The notes under the pieces are model-generated. The model had not been told where the DNA came from, made no database searches, and saw only the letters and a program-made list of their open reading frames with translations. The translations under genes and the position numbers were made by a program. From assembly GCF_000247815.1 (NCBI RefSeq), contig NC_021700.1:20662746-20726745 (forward strand): a stretch of DNA of 64,000 nt. The letters run 5' to 3'. The DNA comes from Ficedula albicollis. Taxonomy: Eukaryota; Chordata; Aves; Passeriformes; Muscicapidae. This document shows positions 42,755 through 53,450 of this stretch, one piece after another. How positions within the stretch are numbered: position 1 is the stretch's first letter; the number at the start of each line of letters is the position of its first letter.

Positions 42755-44036
42755 TGATGTCCCCCGTGACTGGAAAAAGGGAAATACTGTAGCTATACTT
42801 TAAAAAGGTAGAAATGAGGACCCTGGAAGCTACTAGTGTGTAAGCCTTATTCACCTCTCTGCCTGGGAAGATGATGGAACAGATCCTACTAAAAGCTGTG
42901 CTAAGGCATGTAAAGGACAGGGATGTGATTTGGAGACAGCCAACACAGCTTCACCAAGGGAAAATCCTGCCTTACCAGCCCAGTGCCCTTCTGTTGTAGA
43001 GTGACTCTATCAATGGACAAGGGAAAGATTACATATGTCATTTATCTGGACTTCTGTAAATCATTTAACATAACCCCTACAGTCTTCTTCTGTCTAAATT
43101 GGAGGAGTTGCATTCCATGGATGTACTCTTTGGTGGATGAGAAATTGGTTGGATGGAACGTCCAGAGGGCAGTCATCAATGGCTCAATGCCGGGCAGAGA
43201 TCAGTGATGTCCCTGTTCCATACCTGGACTAGGACTTTTTAATAGGCAGTGGGATCAAGTGCAACCTCAGCAGGTTTGAAGACAACACCGAGCTGAGCAT
43301 TGTGGCAAACACAGCTGAGGGACAGGATGCCATTCAGAGGGATCAAGACAAGTTAGAAAAGTGGGCCCCTGTGAACCTCAAGAGGTCAAAGAAGGCCCAG
43401 TGTGAGGTATTACACTTGGATCGGGGCAGCCTTTGGTAACAACAGGGTAGGGGTTGAAGGGATTGAGAAAAGCCCTGCTCAGAAGGACGTGAAGTATTGG
43501 TGGATGAGAAGCTGGGCATGACCCAGCAATGTGCACTTGCCGCCTGTACAACCAGGTCTGTCTGGGCGGCATCCCAAGCCACGTGGCCAGCAGGGCAAGG
43601 GAGAGGATTCTGCCCCTCACCTTAACTCTGGTTGAGCACTTGGATTGCTGCATCAGCTCTGAAGTCTTCAGCATGGGAAACACATGGACCTGCTGCAATA
43701 AGTCCAGAGGACAATCGTAAAAATAGAGATATTAGAAACTCCTCTCCTGTGAGGAAAGACTGAGGTACTTTGGGTTGTTCAGTCTGGAAAAGAGAAAGCT
43801 CCAGGGAGACCTTATTTCTTCAGTATTTAAGGGGGCTTATAGGACAGATGAAAGAAGACAAAAATTTTAGCAGGACCTGTTATGATAGGACAAGTGGTAA
43901 TGTTTTTAAAGTAAAAGAGGGTAGATTGAGACTAGAAATAAAAAAAATATTTTTTATGATGAGGGTGGTAAAACCTTGGAAGGTGTTTCTCAGAGAGGTG
44001 ATAGACACCTCATGCCTGAAACATTCAAGGTTAGTC
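42755..44036 (+). mobile_element. CR1 LINE fragment (reverse transcriptase to 3' untranslated region), plus strand
   Basis: The stretch starts with the CR1 words gatgtcccccgtgactgg and runs through ORF2 to 'gatgagggtggtaaaacctt' and 'cctgaaacattcaagg'. It ends without the tail because other CR1 sequence follows. It is more decayed than the copies at 22-33 kb, with many frame breaks, so it is older. Confidence 0.85.
42983..43207 (+). pseudogene. Decayed CR1 reverse transcriptase motif A region
   Basis: A 74-codon frame in which VIYLDFCKSFN corresponds to the motif A block YLDFCKAFD. The catalytic aspartate of YLD is kept but the second (FD) is now Asn. Later words LVDEKLVGWNVQRAVING match the usual NWL.GR.QRVVVNG stretch. 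Both ends run into other frames. Confidence 0.7.
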
Positions 44037-45480
44037 TAGATCTTGAGAGCCTGGGCTCCAAACAACCTGGTAACTGCACAGAGAATGATCTGGGGATCCT
44101 GGTGGACAGCAAGCTGCCCATGAGCCAGCGTTGTGGCCACTAGTCTGTTCCTCAGGCCTCACTACTGGGGCTGGTCCTGTTTACCATCTTGATTGATGGC
44201 ACGGATGAGAGGATCGAGTGCACCCTTAGAAAGTTCACAGGTGGCACCAAGCTGTGTGGGTTATTGATGTGCTGGAGGGAGGAAGGCTCTGCAGAGGGAT
44301 CTGCCCAGGCTGGATCATGGCTGAGGCCAGTGGTGTGAGGTTCAACAAGGCCAGTGCTGGGTCCTGCCCTTGGGTCACAACCACCCCCAGGCAGTGCCAC
44401 AGGCTGGAACAGAGAGGCTGGAAAGGACCTGGGGGTGCTGGTGCCAGCAGCTGAACATGAGCCAGCAGTGCCCAGGTGGCCAAGAAGGCCAATGGCATCC
44501 TGGCCTGGATCAGCAAACTGGTGAGGGCACACCTCAAATCCTGTGTTCAGTTCTGGGATCCTCAATTCATGAAGGACGTGGAGATGATGTCCAGAGAAGA
44601 GCAATGGAGCTGATGAAGGGTCTGGAGCACAAGTCCACAGGGAGTGGCTGAGGGAGCTGGGGTGTCCAGTCTGGAAAAAAGGAGCCTCAGGGAGATCTCA
44701 CTGCTCTCTACGACTGCCTGAAATGAGGCTGTTGCCAGGCGGGGTTGGTCTTTTCTCCCAGGTAACAAGCACGAGGAGAAGAGGGAATGGTCTCAAATTG
44801 CACCAGGGGAGGGCTAGATTGGGTATTAGGAAAAAGTTCTTCACTGAAAGGGCAGACAAGCATTGGAACCAGCTGAGGGGGCTGGGGGTGTTTATCCTGG
44901 AGAAAAGGAGCCTCAGGGGAGACTTTATCACTCTCTACACCTGCCTGAAAGAAGGGTGTGGCCAGGTGGGGGTCAGCCTCTTCTCCCAGGCAACTGGTGA
45001 CAGGACAAGAGGGCATAGCCTCAAGATTCACCAGATGAGGTCCATGTTGGATATGAGAAGGAACTTCTTCATGGAAAGTGTTATTAAGCATTGAAAGGGG
45101 CTTCCCAGGGACAATGGAGTCACCATCCCTGGAGGAGTTTAAGAAACAACTGAACATGGCTCTTAGCTCTGGGCTTCTCAGAAGGAGAAAGACATGGAGC
45201 TCGTGGAGTGGGTCCTGAAAAGGGCTACAAAGATGATGAGGGATCTGGAACATCTGTCCTACAAGGAGAGGCAGAGAGCTGGGCCTGAGCAGGGAAGCGA
45301 GCACTGGAAGAGAGTGGGTTTGGAGTCTGCTTCCCTGGAGATATTCCAGAACCATCTGGATGCAATGCTGTGCTGTGTGCTCTAGCATGACCCTGCTTGA
45401 GCAGGGAGGGTGGACCAGACAACCCATTGTGGTATCTTCCAACTTTATCCATTCTGTCATTCTGTGATTTTGAAGATGTC
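44037..45480 (+). mobile_element. Cluster of overlapping CR1 fragments, plus strand
   Basis: A mosaic of CR1 ORF2 and 3' untranslated pieces. The section 44140-44660 is ORF2 ('gttcacaggtggcaccaagc', 'aagaaggccaatggcatcct'). Two similar 3' untranslated blocks then follow back to back (about 44664-44880 and 44881-45105), both with 'tcttctcccagg' and an 'aggaaaaagttcttcac' or 'aaggaacttcttcat' segment. A third CR1 3' end spans about 45180-45475 ('ccctgcttgagcagggaggg') and finishes with ccattctgtcattctgtgat. The minus-strand 318-codon open frame across it (44708-45664) is antisense to CR1 and not a gene. Confidence 0.8.
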
Positions 45481-45520
45481 CTTTTCCAATCAAAACCATT
45501 CTATGATTCTGTGAAAACAT
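45481..45520 (+). mobile_element. Short CR1 tail piece
   Basis: The words 'ccttttccaatcaaaaccat' and 'tctatgattctgtga' repeat a CR1 3' end directly after the preceding tail, so a second tiny 5'-truncated CR1 or a tail duplication is likely. Confidence 0.6.
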
Positions 45521-47648
45521 ATTACATGAAATGTGAGAGGGAGACAGACATGGAATAGTGAAGGATTTGCTTCTGTTGAAGGGATGTTGTGAATTCCTTT
45601 TAAAAGTGTAGGATGGCAGAATATCATTGAAGGACCTCTGAAGGTCACCAAGGTCAATCACCACTCAAGCATTTGTTACCACAAACACAAGATCGAGGCA
45701 GTCACTCTTAACTAAATAAATCTCTCTGCTGAAGGATTGCTGCATTTCTCAGGAAAACAAGAAAACCTCGGGTCTAAGGAGATTGATTATTAATTTTGCC
45801 TCTTAGAACATCATTTGCAATAGTGGAATAGTGCTTCAGTACCAAAGTACACCCTGCATGAGAAACAGATTTCCAGTGATTATCTTCTTTTTCCACATCA
45901 TGTCACAGTTTGTCAGCTGTATCATACTGCAGACACCAATGCTGGTCTCAGAGTTTTACAGGACTGAAGACTTAGCATTCCTCTAGGACTGGCTTCCGAA
46001 ATTGCTGGTTTGCAATCATTGACCTAGACACAGGCAATACCTTTCCAAGAGTTAACAGGGCAATTTGGTATCATTTTTAGTTTGGCTTGGTGCCTCAGTT
46101 CCCCCTTCAAAAAGAGAAGTGTTATAAAGTAAGCTTTGTAAATCCTCCAAATATCAAAAGGGAAATGGGAAAGAAGAGAGGGAAGTGGGAACAAAGAGAA
46201 GGGAGTGGATAAAACAACAAACATGGCAAGGGAATTTTCTTCCCACATAAGAAACCTTTTAATGCAGAGTATTTTCCTCTTCCTGTTGACTTGCTTCAGC
46301 ACTATTCTGAGTTTTCTAATATACTGGGGTCTATCTGGTGAGAAAAATAGTCTGTGAAAGAGAGCAAAGGAACTTGTATAAGTTATGATCTCTCATCAGC
46401 AGTGAATATTCTTGTTTCAGGAGTCCTTTAAAATCAAGCTCTGAAGGTTCATAAATTGGTTTTTCCCAGTTCATTCCTCATGCCTGCAAAGCAACTGTCA
46501 GTGATGAGTTGAGCCGGGATAAAAAGATTCAGAGAGTTAACACTTTCTCCAAGTTTTCCAACCCTAATGGTTTAAAGTAGCATCTGTCGCTACATACCTA
46601 AGCAAAAGCATCCTTCACTGGTGTTGCAGCTGGGAGTATTGGAGACAACTACACATGCTGGATTCAGTCCCTGGAAATGAGTGAATTATAGGCAAACTCA
46701 GAGCAAGTATATTTCATTTATTTATTAACTTTTTTGCCAGGATGGAAGGTTTATAAGGATGTACAGAAACAGTTACCACGATCTCATGCCCCAACAAAGG
46801 ATTACCCCTGGCAAGGGATGGCAGCCAAACTATTTAGCTTTGCCCAGTTAGAGTGGGGCTGTCCTCCAAAGCCAGTCTGGGAGATGGTCCATGGGGCTTC
46901 AGCAGATATCCTCATCACAGTGGGGATCAGGAGAGCTCCATTCACTAGGGTACAAAGGAAGACAAGAGCCACTGAGAAGAGGCTGTGTAAATTTGGTAGC
47001 CCAGAGACCTGCTGCACCAAGACGGAGGCTGCAATGGAACTGGGGGTTACAGACTAAGCCCAAAGATGGATCATCTGCAGCAAACTACTCTGATTTAAAC
47101 CAAAATTTCTCAAAACTGAGCTTCATTTCAACATTCTGACAACAGAAACATTTTTAAAATAGAAAGCTGAAACTGTTCATGGCGCTGAAATATTCCAGAC
47201 TGCAGGCTCACTGAAAGAAAATATATGTTAGAAACTTAATTTTTTGTTAGAAAAGCACATGAACAGAGAAAGTTCCAGATATTCAATGTATTTCTTGAAG
47301 GCCTCCTTCAGCTGTTGAAATACTGCTTAAACACTGTCATGTGAGGGTGCCAAGAAGAAGCAGGGAAAGTCACTTTGGCCGGAAATTAGATAAAACATTT
47401 ACAAAGCTAAATAAAACAGTTTTATTCCTATAGGTCTTATTATATTTTCCATCTACAGCCTTTTGTTCCTGAGTTTTGGTTTTCGAAAGTTAAAGAGACT
47501 ATTCCCATGTTGTCTACTCCCCACCATGGTGTGATCTCTTAATTTGCTTGAGTAAATCCTGACACAATCTGGAGTCTGTGACTGACTTAAGCAGCAGACA
47601 AACTCACTCTGGTTATGAGAAGGTTTCTAGTTCAAAGACCTCAGCTGA

Positions 47649-47778
47649 TTGTTATAGTGTCTGCTAATTGCAAATATCAAAGTACTGCCATGAGGAAGGG
47701 GTAGAGCATGGTATTGTTATAGTGTCTGCTAATTGCAAATATCAGAGTACTGCCATGAGGAAGGGGTAGAGCCTGGGT
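47649..47778. repeat. 65-bp tandem duplication, two copies
   Basis: The block ttgttatagtgtctgctaat is at 47649 and at 47714. I see only a few differences (tatcaaag/tatcagag and gagcatgg/gagcctgg), so it is fairly young. Confidence 0.95.
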
Positions 47779-49284
47779 GTTGTGGGAACTGCAGCTAGCT
47801 CATTAGGCTTTGCACGGTTCAACACAGAAATGACAGTTTGAAACACTGCAAGGGGAAAAAAAATCACTACTGAAAGGAAGTATCCTCTTTTCCATGTTCA
47901 GCAGCGACAGCAGTCCCAGCCCCCACTGTTCAAATTTCAAGAACATTGGCAAATCTCCTGCAAACTACTGAATGTTGCTTACAATGACTAATCAAAGGCA
48001 CCCACATGGCCAGCTTACATTTCTAACTGCCTGTTTGGGTAGCCAAAATATAATTTGCCTATGCTATCAGACTAGATATGTGTACAAACCCTGACATATG
48101 CAGCACTTAAACTCTACACAAAACTTTGAAGGTGCAGAGCAAGGAACAGCAAGGACTGCTGCAGTCAGGCAACCCCACCACAACACACACTGTCGTCCAT
48201 GAGGCACAGTCCCACAGAGGCTGTGCACATCATGCAGAGCCAGGTATTAGTGACAGGGTCCATCAGCCGTCCCAGAACGCAATAGGGAGCTCAGTCAGGA
48301 GCAAAGGAGATGATGCCAGAGATACAACTGGAGGAATGTCTAAAACTTTCTCCAAAGTCCATCCTGCCAGCATGGCCAAAGGCAGGACTGGAGACAAGCT
48401 ACAATATATGCCTGGAGTCCATTCAGGAAACACATTACTCAGAAGTACGTCTAAGGCTCATGCAGGAGACAGAGTTGGAAAAGTAGATATCCCTAACTCA
48501 GCTCAGCACAAGCTGTGTTCCTAGGCCCAAGCCCAAACAACACTCCCACACCCAGGCACGTGGAGCAAGTTCCATGGTGGAGGCTCAGACAAGGCTCCTC
48601 TCAGGGTTATTAGCACATACTTAAATATAACCTGCCCCTTCTTTATGCTTATATGGAACTTCAAAAAGACATTAGGTTATGTCCTAGTGGATTTTTTTTC
48701 ATAGGCAAATGTCTTGTGAGCCCTGCAATTGGGCTAAAAATGTATTCAAGACCCCTCTAAATTTTAAGCCTTACACAGAAGTATTAAAATTTCTTATGAC
48801 ATCTAAGCAGATTACTGAGCCTGTCAGATTTTTTTGTATTTGAGTATGTCTCAATTACTTGGGCTCATGTCAGGACATCTGCATCTCTCAGACCTTTAAT
48901 GAAGTACAGTGAAGTAGCCTCCATCTAGGGTTTCTCAAAATATCTTCCATTCCCTTGCTTCACTGGCATCCTACCAGGGACCATGGCCATGGCCAGAGCA
49001 GAACAGGGTCTAATGTGTGGTGCTCCCACTGGGGAGACAAGGAGTACAGCACACAGCAGAGCTTTGGATGCAGAGAAACTCTTGCAAGCAATACAGCCCC
49101 TACCCATGACAACTCACTGTCACAAATTCTAGGACCAAGAGAATTTGTCAGAGCTCAGAGGTCATCATCATGAATTACTGTGTTTTACACAGGTGCTCCA
49201 TTCCTTTTGCAGTGACTTTCAATTTTGGTAAGAGAGCAAGGCAACCCTAGCAGCAAAATGCTCTAATCTTCTCAGTCATGGGCA

Positions 49285-49364
49285 ATGTTAAGCTCCGGCA
49301 GACACTTGTGCATCACTACAGGCTTATGTTAAGCTCCGGCAGACACTTGTGCATCACCACAGTC
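49285..49364. repeat. 41-bp tandem duplication, two copies
   Basis: The block atgttaagctccggcagaca is at 49285 and at 49326, with one clear difference (catcactaca/catcaccaca). Confidence 0.95.
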
Positions 49365-52300
49365 TGTATTTTATGGACAGTGCTTAACAAGCTATTTGCA
49401 ACTTCCTAGATACCTTCAGCATGTTACATGCTACTTCAAATTAGAGCTGTGAGAGCCAGAATTACTGACAGGTTTGTTCACTGCACTTACTATCAATTTG
49501 CAGAGATTATAAGCCTGTCAGAAACATATCATTGGAGATTTAAGGGATTGCTTTCTAGAGTCATTCTGAAATGACAATTTATGTGCAGAGAGCTTTCCAT
49601 CATACTGTTCCATCCCAAAAAACTTCTTATATGCAATAAAGTATTCTGTACATGCAAAGAAAAAAAATTAAACTTATTGAACTTGTGAAGATAGATTGAT
49701 ATTATATACTTTTGCTAATACATATATCAGTTTTGATGCTACAACATTTCCTGTCATTCCCTTCCTCTTGCGAGTGGTATAGAGAAGAATCATCCAGCAG
49801 TCTGGGAAAGCATCACACATATATAAGAGTGCCAGGCTTGTGGATCTAGCTTATGCTGTCTATAGCATAGGAAAATCCAACATGTATTTCAGAAACAGCC
49901 TGTACTTTGCTGCACTACATTCCCAGTTTTGCAGAAACATGAGCATGACCCATGAACGCCAGAGGCTCCTTTGGTAGCAAGGTACAACAGCAGGAAATAA
50001 GCAAGCCAAATACTAGTTTTAGCTAAGCATAACTGATATTTAGGTTGATCTAAGTTTTAATGGTGGCTTTCTCTATGGTAATGGGTACCTAGAAACCTCC
50101 TCTATTTAGAAGTTAAAAGCTAAAAAATAATTAAATAATAGAACAAATTATACACTCAAGTTTTACCAAATAGAGAATCACTACCTAAAAAATGGCCTGG
50201 CTTTCTGGCATTTTCCATATACCAAAAACCTTCACCTCAGAGTTAGGTTTCCATAACAAGAAAAGTGCTGCTGTTAGTCTGTTTTAGAACACAGTTCTGG
50301 CAGATTCACAATATGTTTTATACAAAGGGGTATGAGGCATTAAATAACAGTAGTATCATTTTTTTTCAAAAGCTGACGCTCTTAGGATGAAAAAGATTCA
50401 ACTGTGGATGTGTGACTGTCTTGATCTATTGTTCCACCAAGGCAAAGGGCAGTCAGCCACCAAGAAGCAACTGGATTAGAACAGGAATTAATTCCTTAAT
50501 GCCAAACCAGATAAAAGTCTTAAACAGCAAGGTACCTCAGAAAGGTACCTCATCCTTTGTATGAAAACAATGCTCACAATTCATTGTAAGAACAATGAAT
50601 AAGACCACCTTTTTGGATTAGAACATATAGTCAGGGGGCTAAAGGATGCTCCTGGAATGAAAGAGCATCAGGACAAGGGAGGAGCTGCTCAGAAAAAGAC
50701 TTAAGGTTTGAGCTGAGTGGATCTAAAGAGTGTCTTCAGGAGAGACTAGGTTTTATCCAAACACCTGGTCTTTTGAGATATGTATTTATTCACTTTCCTG
50801 TCCAGAGAGGAGCTGTGCTTTTAATCTTGCTTTGTTGTCTGCACAGGCAATTTCATTTAATTGGTGTTGTGTTTTCTCTTCAATAGCTGTGCTGCTTTGG
50901 GACGTAGTCTTAGTTTTATGCATATAATTCTCAGCATCACCACCTTCTGAAGTTACCAAGTACACATAACCTTTTCCTTTATTGCTCTTTTCAGAGTTTT
51001 CTTTCATTGTATATTGGGGTTATGTGACAGCTACACCTTTTTTATCCCCCTTTTTGACTCCACATTTTGTCCAAACAAAGTATTGATGATGACTATTACG
51101 TTTTTTTTTCTTTTGTGTACTGAATTTTCTCTATGTGTGTTATAAAGCTTTGGGTGTTTTGATATAAAGTAGGTAAGTATACATATTTTCTGTTGAAGTT
51201 AGTGAAAACCTCTTAGGCGATGAGGTCAACCAGCAGCTTGATCTCCCATGGAGCTACTGATAGTAAAAATGAACATTTTAATTACTTCTGGTTTTCCTGC
51301 CCCTGCATGTTTACCTATCAAATTAATTCACATACGGAAGATAGCATTATCTGGTGTTAATTATTGGAAGAATAGCACAGGGACAATCAGGCAGACTTGA
51401 AAGGCCAGATAGCTATAGACATACACAAATAACTTTGAATGAGAGATATGTATTTCTATTCTTGACTTAACGGTCGTGTTTGAACCATGGTAATGTGTTT
51501 AGCATGCACATCTTGGAAAGTATAATGAAACAAGCTTGCAATTTTAAGAAAACAAAGTTTTTAAATCTTCATTGCGAAAGAATGTTGTTGAACTATAAAT
51601 GTTCTTCCTATCAGATATCTCAAGGGAATAGTTTGAGTTGTCTGATTTCTAAAGCATGAATTAGGAGAAAAAGCACTCACTGCTCTTTTTTCATGCTCCC
51701 ACACTTTCCTTCCATGCATACTACAGATCCTAAGCTTTAAACAGGCCATATGTTATTCAGTGTCAGTAAATATTTGTCCTGTTTTCTCTTGATGTTTCTA
51801 AATGAATTCATAATCCTAAAGTCCACACCTATAAATAATGAGGGAATCTAGGTTCATCTCTTCCAGTTTACTTCCATTTTGAATAAAATTTGCACATTAT
51901 TGTACACTACAGCATGATATTTATTAGAATTAAGGAAGATGATTAAACCTATAGATCATCCCTTGAGCTCTAATCAGATACCTCCTCTTCAAAATTCATG
52001 TTTTTATGACTCAGACTGAAGGCTAAGTGAACAACACACACAACATTGAGTTTCTGAAATTCTTTGTGCTCCTGCAGCTAATGGAAACTCAAGTATTATC
52101 TGCTATGCATAGCAATGTGAATAAATTGTCGCAGCTCAACCTCTTCTCACTAGGTTTGGGTAATTACTTTCTCAATAAGTCACTACAAGACACTGCTAAA
52201 GAAAACTGTATTACATATTATTTATGGGCATAAAAAGTACACATGAGGCTTTGCTGTAGATGGAATGTGGAAGTCAAATACAATAAGCCTTTCCCTTCGA

Positions 52301-52836
52301 TTTAAAGATTGTATAATACAGTCTCTCTAATAACGGGGCAGAACAAGAAAGTATAGAATTTAATTATAGTTGGTTTCTTTATGAAACAGGTGGATTTTCA
52401 TTAGTGTTTTTGACGGAACAGCAGGCTGTGTTGCATGGCAGGTAGCCTCAACCACAAGAAGGTCATAAATGAAGCAGTTAAAGGCTCATAAAAGGTTTAA
52501 TGCAAAGCTATGTGAAGTAAAAAGTAGAGTCATGGGTTTACCAGTGACTAGAATGGGCTCAAAACAGCAAACAAAGGGGAATGAGGAGGAAGCAGGAGAC
52601 CTTGTGTCATCCAACCATGTCTACATAGAGAGACAGGTGCTTTAGTGATCCTCAGTGGAATAATGACACAACAGCCTTGTCACAAACAAAACTTTATTTC
52701 AACATGAACCCTCTGCAGAGGAGGTCATCTCACAGAACTGATATGCAAGACTTTTTGCAGGTCAGGTCAATCAACAAGAGGAGTGCTCTTCATTAATAAT
52801 ATTTTAGAAAAGACAGCGAAAAATAAAACTGCTGTA

Positions 52837-53450
52837 TGTGCTGGTTTGAATGTAAACCAGCTGGAAAAAGCAAACTCCCCTCAATTACCTTAAAAGAGGT
52901 TTCAGGTCAGAGTCATGGTTTAATAGAATGATTACAATAAATGCAATGATACAAAGAAAACTGGCTTTAAAAAACCTGGCTTCATGTTGGTCCGTGATAG
53001 TCACAGTCCTATCAAGAGGTGGTTGCAGTCCTGTTGTAGTGATGGTCACAGTCTTGTCAAAAGAAAAAGAAAAATCTGCATTTCCTACTCCTGATTTGCT
53101 TCATCTATATTTACATGACAAAAGAAGCTTGTACGGAGGTTCTTGGTATGACTTGACAGTGGGAGACATGGTTGTGAAGAATCCTGCCATCAGTGGTGTC
53201 AGAGGACTTTGGGATAGCATTTGCACAAGAGACTGGAGAAATAATCAAATAAACAGCACTGATTAGCTGATGATCTGCTGCTGAATCCCTGTTTAAAATG
53301 CTGGTCCACCTTTCAAATACTTCCCTTGTGTGCTGCATTCCATTTTGCTTAATAAATGAGAAGTGTTTCAAGATACTGCTCAAGAGCTTTTTCTCAGCAA
53401 GCTAAATGCATTTTGCTGGTGATTGAGAAAGCTTATTCCAGTCTCTGGCA
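52837..53450 (-). mobile_element. Probable passerine ERV LTR
   Basis: The left end tgtgctggtttgaatgtaaa at 52837 has the TG start typical of songbird ERV LTRs, followed by 'caaactcccctcaattacct' and then 'catggtttaatagaatgatt'. The reverse complement of the last holds ATTAAA about 90 bp from the end, which would be the polyadenylation signal if the viral sense is minus. The words 'agcttgtacggaggttc' and 'gtgaagaatcctgccatc' also fit the family. The right limit is not clear and could lie anywhere from about 53200 to 53450. No internal viral sequence is seen. Confidence 0.55.

Larger units (their letters stand above)
45521..52836. other. Unique DNA with two small tandem duplications
   Basis: About 7.3 kb without a recognised gene. 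At 48126-48524 a 132-codon + strand frame is GC-richer than its surroundings but has no domain I recognise. At 46734-47057 a 107-codon frame is likewise unremarkable. Direct duplications near 47649 and 49285 are listed separately. Confidence 0.55.

Noticed and set aside
44708..45664. 318-codon minus-strand open frame
   Set aside because: It is antisense to a cluster of plus-strand CR1 fragments and has repeated blocks mirroring the repeated CR1 3' regions; no protein family is recognised.
48126..48524. 132-codon plus-strand open frame in a GC-richer patch
   Set aside because: There is no domain, signal or repeat structure that I recognise, and no flanking coding context.
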